Below, piece by piece: positions 1 through 7,236 of a DNA stretch of 64,000 bases (within the stretch, counting starts at the first letter, position 1; each line of letters starts with the position of its first letter). Made by a program: the position numbers and the translations under genes. The DNA comes from Pseudarthrobacter sp. AL07. GTDB taxonomy: Bacteria > Actinomycetota > Actinomycetes > Actinomycetales > Micrococcaceae. The notes under the pieces are model-generated. The model saw only the letters and a list, made by a program, of their open reading frames with translations. It did no database searches and had not been told where the DNA came from. Location: positions 1-64,000 of the forward strand of contig NZ_JASBRB010000006.1 in NCBI RefSeq assembly GCF_029960665.1. The letters run 5' to 3'.

Positions 1-88
1 CGGCCTTGAGCATGGTGTCAACATCGGCCTGGCGGCGCGCACCGATATGCCGATCGGCAAAGGTGCAGGGGGACGACTGGATGGTCAT
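1..88 (-). CDS. gcvP: Glycine dehydrogenase (glycine cleavage P-protein), N-terminal fragment
   Basis: Only the first 29 codons lie in the window; the rest runs off the left edge. The reading starts MTIQSSPCTFADRHIG, and FADRHIG is the conserved P-protein amino terminus. The enzyme is the PLP-dependent decarboxylase of the glycine cleavage system. The ATG is preceded by a GGAG ribosome site at good spacing. A tandem glycine riboswitch lies immediately upstream on the same strand, which independently supports the call. Confidence is limited only by how little of the protein is visible. Confidence 0.9.
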   Translation of the reverse strand, partial: MTIQSSPCTFADRHIGARRQADVDTMLKA

Positions 89-150
89 GAAGGAACTCCA
101 TAATTCAGGTGGCGTGCTGGGTACGCCACATTGACTCGGGTTCCTCCCCG

Positions 151-341
151 CTCTGTATTGGACCTGAGAGTTTCCGCGCCTACCTGCTTTCACAGGGTGA
201 CACTTGCACCGTCGGTGAGCCCGTTGCCAGACTACTTTCCAGAGTTGCCTAACCGCGGCGGTACGTGGGCCTGAGAGATTCCCGGAGAGGATTTGCTCCT
301 ACGGCGCCTGCTGAACGTACCGGCAGGACTCTCCCGCCGCA
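151..341 (-). promoter_or_regulatory. Tandem glycine riboswitch (two gcvT aptamers) upstream of gcvP
   Basis: Read on the minus strand, this segment has the glycine aptamer architecture twice: GGGAGAGTCC, then CGCCGTAGGAGCAA, then ATCTCTCAGGCCCA for the first aptamer, and ACGGTGCAAG, AAACTCTCAGGTCCAATA and CAGAG for the second. The order and the roughly 190-base length match cooperative tandem glycine riboswitches, which switch on glycine cleavage genes when glycine is abundant. It ends about 60 bases before the gcvP start. No obvious U-rich terminator follows, so control may act on translation. Confidence 0.92.
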
Positions 342-344
342 GAT

Positions 345-817
345 CAAAAGCATGTGCCACTTTGTCAGTGACACGTCTCACAGGATAACCGGATTTCAGG
401 CCGCTTGCAAGGCGGGGAGGATGGATGCCAGTGCCACCTGCATGGCTGTTTCGCCGGGGACGCTCACGCTGGCGTGGCGTTGCCAGAGGTGGAGGCCGGC
501 AGTGGCGATGAGCCCAGAAGCGACAGGCGGCCGTCGAATGACGTTTGTGCCGGCAACAACCAACCGTAGCTGTGCGGTGTGTGGGTCACATGTGTCACGT
601 CAGAGTTCGCACGGTCGTTTCGGGATCAGTCGGACCATCCGGGTGAGCCGCGCCTCCGGCTGAGGCGAGTACCGGGTAAACGGAGTCATGGCAGGTTCCG
701 ATAAGTCGAGTACTGGGTACTCGTACTTTCGGTCGGCGTCCGTTCGTAGACTCCGGATACCGGACGCTGCGATCCGCGCCCCGGTCCGAACAAAATCTGA
801 AGGGGCATCGAGCTCAC
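345..817. other. Gene-free intergenic stretch with repeated CGAGTAC-type motif
   Basis: No convincing gene is present; the open frames here lack plausible starts, ribosome sites or recognisable protein sequence. The only structure seen is the 13-mer CGAGTACCGGGTA at 666-678 and CGAGTACTGGGTA at 707-719, 41 bases apart. The second copy extends into a perfect palindrome, CGAGTAC-TGG-GTACTCG, at 707-723. It lies about 95 bases before the secreted-protein gene at 818 and could be a regulator site; that is inference. Confidence 0.5.
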
Positions 818-1357
818 ATGAGAACAACTTCACTTAGAGTGGCCGGCGCGTCGGCGGCGTTGGCTGGCCTTATGGCGGTGGCGGCTCCGGCAATGGCGTC
901 CGTGATATTTGATCCGGCCACGGGGACGGGGTTTGTCGGCAAGGGTGATGTGCAGCTTGTCTTTTCCTGGAATAACAAAGTGCTCCAGGACAACGCATTT
1001 GCCGTGGACTTCCGCGTGAATTCTGTGAGCGAGACGACGTGGACCTGCACGAAGATCGTCATGCAGGGCAACGATGAAACACGGGAGACTGTTCAACAGC
1101 GCAGCACCACCAGCACCGCCCAAGGACTCGTCACCACGGTTGCGCGCGAGAACTCCAAGGGTAAGGACGGAGCCGTGACAGGCTTCTACCTCACTGGCTA
1201 TGAAGGCGCGCCTGTCTTGGGCACGGACGGACCCGCGCCAGGTTCCTGCCCGGCTGACCCCAGCGGCTTCGTCTATGACGGAAACTCGGTGACGACCGAA
1301 TCCGGCGGTGGCCTCCAGGTCACCCGCGACGGCACGAACTGGTTCAGCATCGGATAG
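818..1357 (+). CDS. Secreted protein of unknown function
   Basis: This 179-residue protein has a clear Sec signal peptide: RTTSLR, a hydrophobic Ala/Leu/Val stretch, and an AMA-type cleavage site near residue 27. The mature part is Thr/Ser/Gly-rich with two cysteines, in a TWTCTK segment and a PGSCPAD segment, which could form a disulfide outside the cell. No known domain was recognised. The start has a purine-rich GAAGGGG stretch upstream. It stands alone, with a repeat-containing intergenic region before it and a terminator-like hairpin after it. It may be a structural or adhesin-like exported protein, but nothing in the sequence proves that. Confidence 0.75.
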   Translation: MRTTSLRVAGASAALAGLMAVAAPAMASVIFDPATGTGFVGKGDVQLVFSWNNKVLQDNAFAVDFRVNSVSETTWTCTKIVMQGNDETRETVQQRSTTSTAQGLVTTVARENSKGKDGAVTGFYLTGYEGAPVLGTDGPAPGSCPADPSGFVYDGNSVTTESGGGLQVTRDGTNWFSIG

Positions 1358-1371
1358 GTTCCGGCAGTGCG

Positions 1372-1413
1372 ACGGGCAGGGCAGAGGCGGGACCATCGCT
1401 GCTGCCCGCCCGT
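1372..1413 (+). terminator. Hairpin after the secreted-protein gene
   Basis: ACGGGCAGGGCAG pairs with CTGCCCGCCCGT with one bulged base, leaving a loop of about 17 bases. It begins 15 bases after the stop at 1357. There is no T-run, which is common for GC-rich actinobacterial terminators, so the call rests on the stem and its position. Confidence 0.5.
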
Positions 1414-1588
1414 CGTCGCCCGTTCAGGAACCTTGGGCGGCAGCGCGGCGGGAGTTCCTCACGTCCCTTGATCAAGTCTTTCGGATTTAGCGTGCAATCT
1501 GCGTCATATTCCCGCACGTCGGGCGATTACTTAAATATGGACCTGACGTCCATCAGCATTTTTCAGGGTATTCACATTGGAGGAATTC

Positions 1589-2137
1589 ATGTCGTTCTTT
1601 ACCGCATTGGTGACAAGCAAAATCGCGGCCGGGATTCTGGCCGGAGGAACCCTCGCCGCCGGGGGCGCGGCCACCGCAGCCTACACCGGGACACTTCCCG
1701 CGCCGCTCCAGCAGGCCAGTCATGAGGTCATGGGCGCCCCAGCACCGGCGGCCGCTTCCACGGCCGCTGAGCATACGCCCGCCGCAGCCCGGCACGGGAA
1801 AGCATCGAAGGCCGCCGCTGCGCCGGCGCCGCGGCCGGACGCAACACCTGCGGGCCCGGACGCTACCGGTCCGGCAGCCTTCGGACTGTGCACGGCGTTC
1901 ACCAACGGCGGCCTGGACCCGGCCTCAACCGCCTTTGAGTCCTTGGCGACGGCAGCGAATGGCAGCGCGGGTATCGCAGCGTACTGCAAATCCGTGCCAG
2001 CGCCCGGCCAGGCGGCTGACCGTCGGCAGGACAAACCGGATAACTCGGGCACATCCCTATCACCGGGCAAGGTAACGCCGCCGGCTCAGGCTGACAAGGG
2101 ACTGTCCCACAAGCCTGCCACGGCAGGGAAACCCTAA
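1589..2137 (+). CDS. Membrane-anchored or exported protein next to ECF sigma factor
   Basis: The chosen ATG follows a GGAGG ribosome site by six bases; a TTG twelve bases upstream is less likely. The protein of 182 residues starts with an Ala/Gly-rich hydrophobic segment (residues about 9-36) that could be a signal anchor. An Ala/Pro-rich linker follows, then a compact region FGLCTAF...GIAAYC with two cysteines about 40 residues apart. I recall this two-cysteine block from small actinobacterial membrane proteins that are often misannotated as tyrosine phosphatases; no phosphatase CX5R motif is present here. It lies directly before a sigma factor gene and may be its target or the signal-sensing partner. 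Confidence 0.65.
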   Translation: MSFFTALVTSKIAAGILAGGTLAAGGAATAAYTGTLPAPLQQASHEVMGAPAPAAASTAAEHTPAAARHGKASKAAAAPAPRPDATPAGPDATGPAAFGLCTAFTNGGLDPASTAFESLATAANGSAGIAAYCKSVPAPGQAADRRQDKPDNSGTSLSPGKVTPPAQADKGLSHKPATAGKP

Positions 2138-2171
2138 GCCAGGCCGAACGGGGATGTCTGGGAGGCGGGGG

Positions 2172-2723
2172 ATGGATTCGATCACTGACGACCTCGTGGC
2201 AGGGGGCCACGGGGACTGCGCATCGTTGTTCTCCACCGTATACCGGGCATTCTCACCGGCAGTCGCTGGCTATCTGCGGGCCGGCGGAGTGGACGACCCC
2301 GAGGGCGTCACCCACGATGTGTTCCTGGCCGTATACCCCAGATTGACGGCGGTCAGCGGCGGAGCGAAAGGCCTCCGGGTGCTGATCTTCTCCATCGCCC
2401 ACGCCCGCCTCGTAGATCACCACCGCCGCCGCAGCAGAACACCCGTCCCGATGGAATACGATCCCGGCAGGGACGACCGTCTGAGCGCATCGGCCGAGGA
2501 CACGGTCCTGGACGGCAACGCCGAAGCCAACGCCCTGGCGATGCTTGAGGGCCTCAGCGAGGATCATCGGGAAGTCCTCCGGCTGCGCATCATCGCTGAG
2601 TTGTCCGTGAACGACGTCGCCTCCATCATGCAGAAGTCGCCAGGGGCCATAACGCAGCTCCAGCACCGGGCCCTGGCCAGCCTACGGAAGCTGCTCAAGG
2701 TTGAGACAAGGGTGGCCTCATGA
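2172..2723 (+). CDS. ECF-type RNA polymerase sigma factor
   Basis: This 183-residue protein has the two ECF domains. Region 2 is near residues 18-85 (SLFSTVYRAFSPAVAGYLRA, then LIFSIAHARLVDHHRRR). Region 4 is near residues 120-170 (LSEDHREVLRLRIIAELSVN and DVASIMQKSPGAITQLQHRA, a helix-turn-helix). The ATG at 2172 is preferred over one 18 bases upstream because GGGAGG sits seven bases before it. Its stop overlaps the next gene by four bases (ATGA), so the two are translationally coupled. It would direct transcription in response to an envelope or extracytoplasmic signal; the regulon is unknown. Confidence 0.9.
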   Translation: MDSITDDLVAGGHGDCASLFSTVYRAFSPAVAGYLRAGGVDDPEGVTHDVFLAVYPRLTAVSGGAKGLRVLIFSIAHARLVDHHRRRSRTPVPMEYDPGRDDRLSASAEDTVLDGNAEANALAMLEGLSEDHREVLRLRIIAELSVNDVASIMQKSPGAITQLQHRALASLRKLLKVETRVAS

Positions 2724-3319
2724 TCACCAGGCACACACTTCGCGACGAACAGGTCGTCGATGAACTGCTCTTGGAAACCGGCAGCGAAGATGCCCCTGAC
2801 CTGAGAGCTGCACTGCTGGACCTGCGCTGTTTCGTGGCCAGTCCCGCGGTGGTTCCTTCCGCTGAACTTGAAGCACTCATGGCCACCGGACCGGCCAGCC
2901 TGGACGCCCGCCGCCGGCGCAACCACCGCCGAACCGCATTCACTGCGGTGGCCATTGCAGCGTCCATGGGAATTGGCACTGCGGCCGTGGCCGCGGCCGA
3001 TCCAGGATTCCGCGAACATGCACAACAGGCCTTCACCACCGTGATCGACGCGGTCACGCACGGCTACTCGGGAAAGCCAACACCCGCCTCCGGCCCCGGT
3101 GCCACGAAGACGCCCGCCCGCGTTCCCGATCTTCCAGCACCTGCGCAAGGTCTTCCAGCACCTGCGCAAGGCGACCCGGGGCGGTCCGGCACGAATCCCG
3201 CGTCATCGCCGGTGATCCCGCCAGCCAACGGAACGGCGAACGGGCCTGCACCCGCCGTCCCCCAGAGGCAAGGGAACCATCCCGCACCCGCATCTCCGTC
3301 CTTCAAGGCCCACCGATAG
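2720..3319 (+). CDS. Putative membrane-bound anti-sigma partner of the ECF factor
   Basis: This 199-residue protein begins inside the sigma factor stop codon. Its layout is a cytosolic N-terminal part of about 70 residues, a single hydrophobic segment at about residues 75-93 (FTAVAIAASMGIGTAAVAAA) preceded by an Arg-rich stretch, and a long Pro/Ala-rich extracellular tail. The tail holds a short tandem repeat, LPAPAQG twice. This one-membrane-span layout immediately after an ECF gene is typical of anti-sigma factors. I do not see the zinc-binding HXXXCXXC motif of ZAS anti-sigmas, so the function is inferred from position. Confidence 0.6.
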   Translation: MITRHTLRDEQVVDELLLETGSEDAPDLRAALLDLRCFVASPAVVPSAELEALMATGPASLDARRRRNHRRTAFTAVAIAASMGIGTAAVAAADPGFREHAQQAFTTVIDAVTHGYSGKPTPASGPGATKTPARVPDLPAPAQGLPAPAQGDPGRSGTNPASSPVIPPANGTANGPAPAVPQRQGNHPAPASPSFKAHR

Positions 3320-3704
3320 CCTGAACGTGGGCAGCAAGCTGCTGCCGGCGGCCAACCCGGTTCAGGACTGCGGGACCTCGTTCCTGAGGGAGCCGCCGCA
3401 GCGATCGAGACCAAGCAGGAGGTCGGTTCTTTGAAATCGTCCGCGGACATGGTGAAGGCGATCGAGCCGGCCGTCAGGTTCGATGAGCGGCCGCCCGCCG
3501 AGGGGCCGGACGTCGAGACGCCGTACGCCACAACATGTGGCTCAGCGCCGAGGAGTAGGCCGAGGCGTTCGACTCCCCTACCCCGGCACCCCGCACAACG
3601 AGGCCCGCGCCGAGGTCTGGGACGAGCTGCTCACCGGCCTCAAGGACAAGCACGACGGCGGCGACCTCCCGGAAGGCGTGCCGCGCCGGCGCCGTCACCT
3701 GGCG

Positions 3705-3830
3705 GCGCTGCTTGGCGGCGTCGGCGAGCAGCTGCCGGAACTGGGCTTTGGTGTTGAGGGTGAGTTTTTCGCCGTTGAGGAAGAACGTCGCGGTGCCGGT
3801 GACGCCGAGGGTCTCCCCGTCCGAAATCTC
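3705..3830 (-). pseudogene. Fragment of a DsbA-like thioredoxin-fold gene
   Basis: On the minus strand about 40 codons read GETLGVTGTATFFLNGEK followed by LTLNTKAQFRQLLADAAK. This closely resembles the cis-proline and C-terminal helix part of actinobacterial DsbA/thioredoxin-domain proteins, where a family member would normally have GTPTFFLNG; here the cis-proline position is Ala. No CXXC active site or N-terminal half can be found nearby. The rest of the gap 3320-3891 holds no recognisable gene, though a plus-strand run PGTPHNEARAEVWDELL at about 3592-3642 also looks like a coding relic that I cannot assign. Confidence 0.6.
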
Positions 3831-3843
3831 CGGCACCGCGCCT

Positions 3844-3873
3844 ACAATAGGTGCATAGGTACGCACATATTGT
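3844..3873 (+). promoter_or_regulatory. Probable ArsR-family operator before the MFS exporter gene
   Basis: ACAATAGGTGC at 3844 and GCACATATTGT ending at 3873 form an 11-base inverted repeat with one mismatch, separated by eight bases. It lies 18 bases before the MFS start codon, where a bound repressor would block transcription. Size and AT-rich ends fit operators of SmtB/ArsR metal sensors, and such a sensor is encoded by the second gene of this unit. The link is inferred from architecture. Confidence 0.7.
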
Positions 3874-3891
3874 TTAGATTAAGGAATTCTC

Positions 3892-5121
3892 ATGATCGAA
3901 ATCCTGGCCGTCCGCGCCTACCGGAAGCTCTTCTCAGCCCAGATTGTTGCGTTGTTGGGGACCGGCTTGCTAACGGTGGCCCTCGGACTGCTGGCGTTCG
4001 ACCTTGCCGGAGCTCAGGCCGGGGCCGTGCTGGGGACAGCGTTGACCATAAAAATGCTGGCCTACGTCTTCGTCGCGCCAGTCATGGCGGCACTGGTGGA
4101 AAAACTGCCAAAAAAGGCCGTACTGGTGGGCGCGGATCTGATCCGTGGCGGAATCGCCCTTATGCTGCCCGCGGTGGATCAGGCCTGGCATATCTATGTG
4201 CTGGTCTTTGTGCTCCAGAGTGCTTCGGCGACGTTCACGCCCGCCTTCCAGTCCCTGATCCCGGTGGTGCTTCCCGACGAACGGCAGTACACCCGGGCCC
4301 TGTCGCTCTCCCGCCTTGCGTATGACCTGGAATCCCTGGTCAGCCCGGCCCTGGCCGCCGCACTCCTGTCCGTCATTACGTTCCATGAACTTTTCCTCGG
4401 CACCGTGGCAGGCTTTATGTTCTCGGCGGCACTGGTGGTGACCACGCAACTGCCCACAGCCACCGCCGTGAAGCAGGAAGGATCACTCTGGCACCGCACC
4501 ACCCTCGGGGCACGGATCTTCGCGAAGACGCCGGAACTGCGCGGCCTCCTCGCATTGAATCTGGCCGTGGCAGCCGCTACAGCCCTGGTGCTGGTCAACA
4601 CCGTGGTCTATGCCCGGGACCTTTTCGCAGGATCCAACGCCGACGTCGCCGTTGCCCTTGCCTGTTTCGGCGCAGGCTCGATGGCTGCAGCACTCAGCGC
4701 ACCCAGGGCGCTGGACCGAATAGCCGACCGTTCACTGATGATGGCCGGAGCCGCGCTTCTTGCCCTTGGCCTCGCCGGCACGTTTGTCCTGCTGGCCACC
4801 GCCGGGCCGTGGCTCATACTGCTGGGGCTCTGGGTTGCCCTGGGGGCCGGGACCTCGATGATCAGCACCCCTTCGGCCCGGCTGCTGCGCCGCTCCGCAA
4901 CGGAAAGCACACGGACCCATATCTTCACCGCCCAGTTCTCCCTCTCCCACGCGTGCTTCATCATCACCTACCCGGCGGCCGGCTGGATCGGCGCGTCCGC
5001 CGGCCAGCCCGCGGCCGCAGCAGTCCTGACCCTGGTGGCTATGATCGCTACAGTAGCGGCCCTGAAATTCTGGCCGACAGCCTCCAGGACCGGCGCAAAA
5101 CCGGCCAGCAGGAAAGGGTGA
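3892..5121 (+). CDS. MFS transporter, probable metal or drug exporter
   Basis: This 409-residue integral membrane protein has about twelve hydrophobic segments, with a basic loop after the third (ALVEKLPKKAVLVGADLIRG), as expected for a major facilitator superfamily exporter. The ATG has an AAGGA ribosome site. It is followed after four bases by an ArsR-family gene with a nickel/cobalt/zinc-type sensor site, and preceded by a strong palindrome. The pair therefore looks like a self-regulated metal efflux unit. Substrate cannot be read from the sequence; drug export is the alternative. Confidence 0.85.
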   Translation: MIEILAVRAYRKLFSAQIVALLGTGLLTVALGLLAFDLAGAQAGAVLGTALTIKMLAYVFVAPVMAALVEKLPKKAVLVGADLIRGGIALMLPAVDQAWHIYVLVFVLQSASATFTPAFQSLIPVVLPDERQYTRALSLSRLAYDLESLVSPALAAALLSVITFHELFLGTVAGFMFSAALVVTTQLPTATAVKQEGSLWHRTTLGARIFAKTPELRGLLALNLAVAAATALVLVNTVVYARDLFAGSNADVAVALACFGAGSMAAALSAPRALDRIADRSLMMAGAALLALGLAGTFVLLATAGPWLILLGLWVALGAGTSMISTPSARLLRRSATESTRTHIFTAQFSLSHACFIITYPAAGWIGASAGQPAAAAVLTLVAMIATVAALKFWPTASRTGAKPASRKG

Positions 5122-5125
5122 CCCC

Positions 5126-5485
5126 GTGAAAGAGGCCCAACGCATCAACGCACCGAGCCTTCACCACCCCCGGCTTCCCGATGCCCGCCGGCTCGATGCC
5201 GCGACGGCCACGTTCCGGATGCTCTCCGATCCCACCCGCCTGCACCTGCTCTGGCTCCTGACCCAGGACCCGGCCGACGTCACCACCCTGGTGGAACGAA
5301 CCGGAGCCTCCCGAACCTCAGTCAGCCAGCACCTCGCCAAACTCCGCTTCAGCGGCCTCGTCAGCACACAAAGGGTCAGCCGCAGAGTGGTCTACAGCAT
5401 CGCGGACGGCCACCTGGCCCGGCTTGTCCTGGAAGGCCTGAACCACGCCGACCACACCGTCACCGGGGAACCCGGCCACGGCTGA
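5126..5485 (+). CDS. ArsR/SmtB-family metal-sensing repressor with an alpha-5 site
   Basis: This 119-residue winged-helix protein starts at GTG four bases after the transporter gene. The DNA-binding helix is TLVERTGASRTSVSQHLAKL. Near the C terminus DGHLARLVLEGLNHADH matches exactly the D-X-H-X10-H-X2-H/E alpha-5 metal site of SmtB, CzrA and NmtR, which bind Zn, Co or Ni. An HH pair near residue 12 resembles the extra N-terminal ligands of NmtR. There are no cysteines, which argues against arsenic or cadmium sensing. Metal binding would release the operator at 3844-3873. Confidence 0.88.
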   Translation: MKEAQRINAPSLHHPRLPDARRLDAATATFRMLSDPTRLHLLWLLTQDPADVTTLVERTGASRTSVSQHLAKLRFSGLVSTQRVSRRVVYSIADGHLARLVLEGLNHADHTVTGEPGHG

Positions 5486-5605
5486 CTGTCCTGGCGGCGA
5501 GGCGAGCGCCCTGGCAGCAACAGCAGACTTCTTCATTGCCCTCTCCCGGCCCAGCAAGGCACTGGGGCTGCAGCCTTACTGGGGCCAGAAGAGCAAAACG
5601 CGTGC

Positions 5606-6304
5606 TTAGCGCAGAACGCCGCAGGCCGCAGGGTCGGTGGCCTCGGCCGGGAGGTTCGGGTTAAGCTCGCTGGCACCTTCAGGATCGCTGAAGTTGTAGG
5701 TTCCGTTGCCGTCGTAATCCAGCCCGTGGATCACCAGGACACCCTCGCCATCGCGGATGGAGTCCGCGATCTGCTTCGCGGTGCCAAGCCCGCCGGCGCC
5801 CGGGTAGCCGGTACCGGCAACGTCCGTGAACTCGATATTGTCCCGGCTGTAGTCATAGCTGCCACCATGCGAGACCGGGAACCGGGAAACGTCCAGGAAG
5901 CTGGCGGGGGTCGTATCGCCGGTGGTGTTCAGCGACACCACAACGGGGCCGTAGGCCGGAACACCCTCCAGGGTATTAATGCGTCCGTCACCGTTGCTGT
6001 CTTGCGCCAGTGTGGGGCACTCGTTCAGGGCCTGGTTGCCGTAGTGGATGTGCTGGGCGTGCGGGGCGTCGGGGGTCAAGCCAGTAGCGTGAACCTCGAT
6101 GTGCTGGATTTTCTGGTTGCGGACAACCGCGGTGGCGGTGCCCGAAGCGCCTGAGCCGTTGAGCTGCTTGAGGGTGGCCGTCAGCGTCACGGTTTTCTCC
6201 GCCGCCTTTGCGTTCTGGGCCATGACTGGCCCGGCGCCCAGCGACACAGCAGCCAGCATTGCCACACCAGCACCACCCAATACCAATTTTGTATTCCGTT
6301 TCAC
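5606..6304 (-). CDS. Secreted CHRD-like protein with calcium-loop-like motifs
   Basis: This 232-residue protein starts at GTG behind a good AAGGAG site. A signal peptide (KRNTK, hydrophobic core, cleavage near AQNAKA) precedes a domain resembling CHRD-type folds: VTLTATLKQLNGSGASGTAT, then HAQHIHYG and later GVLVIHGLDYDG. Two Asp/Asn loops, DSNGDGRINTLEG and DYDGNGTYNFSD, look like EF-hand or dockerin-type calcium sites. Likely exported and possibly surface-associated; no enzymatic residues are evident. It is a single-gene unit facing away from the phosphatase gene at 6486. Confidence 0.75.
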   Translation of the reverse strand: MKRNTKLVLGGAGVAMLAAVSLGAGPVMAQNAKAAEKTVTLTATLKQLNGSGASGTATAVVRNQKIQHIEVHATGLTPDAPHAQHIHYGNQALNECPTLAQDSNGDGRINTLEGVPAYGPVVVSLNTTGDTTPASFLDVSRFPVSHGGSYDYSRDNIEFTDVAGTGYPGAGGLGTAKQIADSIRDGEGVLVIHGLDYDGNGTYNFSDPEGASELNPNLPAEATDPAACGVLR

Positions 6305-6485
6305 GATTTACTCCTTGGTCAACGATCGCAGGGGGAGTCCCGACGGTCATGTGTGATTCGTCACACCGTGCGTTACGGATGGGTCACTGCTTCAAGCCAC
6401 TGCGCACACCCCGCCCGCACATGTTAAGTTGAGAGCCACGACGGGCCGTTCCGGTCCGGCGCACCGGCTGGAAAAGAGAAGTTCC

Positions 6486-7127
6486 GTGGAATCCCCCGCA
6501 TCTGCCCCCGCACCCGTGAGGATCCTCACGGTCTGCACCGGCAACATCTGCCGCTCCCCAGTGGCCGAACGCCTGCTGCAGGCCGGGCTGGACCAGGTGA
6601 TGCCGGGCGGCTTCGAGGTCACCAGCGCCGGAACCCGGGCCATGGTGGGCGACCCCATGCAGCCGCTGTCCGGAGACATCGTGCGCACCTTTGGCGGAAA
6701 CCCGGACGGTTTCGTCTCGCGGCAACTGACCAGCAAAATATTGCGCGGCGTGGACCTGGTGCTGACCATGACCTCGGGCCATCGCGGTGAAGTGCTCCAA
6801 CTGGACGCGTCCCTGCTCAAGCGCACCTTCACCATCCGCGAGTTCGCCCGCATGCTCGACGTCCTGGACGAGCGTGCGGACAGTGCCGCAATCGTTCCGG
6901 TAACGGCCGACGGCGGCAATCCCCTCAGCGCCAACACCGCCTTCTGGCGGGGGCTGCCCGCGCGGGCCGCGTCCGTCCGGCACCTGTCACTGCCGGCGGA
7001 TTCCTCGGAGAACGACATCATTGACCCCTACCGGCGCAGCCCGGAGATATACCGCCAGATGGAGGACGAACTGGCCCCCGCCATCGTTTCCGTCCTGCGA
7101 CATGCCCGACTAAACGTTCCCGCCTGA
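6486..7127 (+). CDS. Low-molecular-weight protein tyrosine phosphatase family protein
   Basis: The catalytic loop CTGNICRS (C-X5-R-S) lies at about residues 16-23, and the general-acid DP pair is in the C-terminal IIDPYRRSPEIY segment, both hallmarks of LMW-PTPs. GTG at 6486 is preferred to the upstream ATG at 6429 because a purine-rich AAGAGAAG precedes it and the family domain starts soon after. At 213 residues it is longer than the usual 150-160, with an insert around residues 110-165. Such enzymes often control exopolysaccharide or cell wall polymer synthesis, consistent with the LCP gene that follows. Confidence 0.9.
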   Translation: MESPASAPAPVRILTVCTGNICRSPVAERLLQAGLDQVMPGGFEVTSAGTRAMVGDPMQPLSGDIVRTFGGNPDGFVSRQLTSKILRGVDLVLTMTSGHRGEVLQLDASLLKRTFTIREFARMLDVLDERADSAAIVPVTADGGNPLSANTAFWRGLPARAASVRHLSLPADSSENDIIDPYRRSPEIYRQMEDELAPAIVSVLRHARLNVPA

Positions 7128-7236
7128 GCAAGCGCGCTTTCCACCGAACCCGGCGCGCCGCCGTCGTACGTCACAGCACGGAAACGACACGCTCCGCGTT
7201 ATAGCCGTAAGCGGGCACCAGGGCGGACACTAAGTC

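Noticed and set aside
3483..4325. Plus-strand open frame of 280 codons running into the MFS gene
   Set aside because: It overlaps the MFS start in another frame and has no ribosome site or recognisable fold; only a short relic-like run is of note.
5126..5485. Arsenic-responsive ArsR
   Set aside because: There is no cysteine in the protein, and the alpha-5 His/Asp site is exact for Zn/Ni/Co sensors.
7128..7236. Possible tRNA in the gap before the LCP gene
   Set aside because: No cloverleaf, TTC loop or acceptor stem could be formed.
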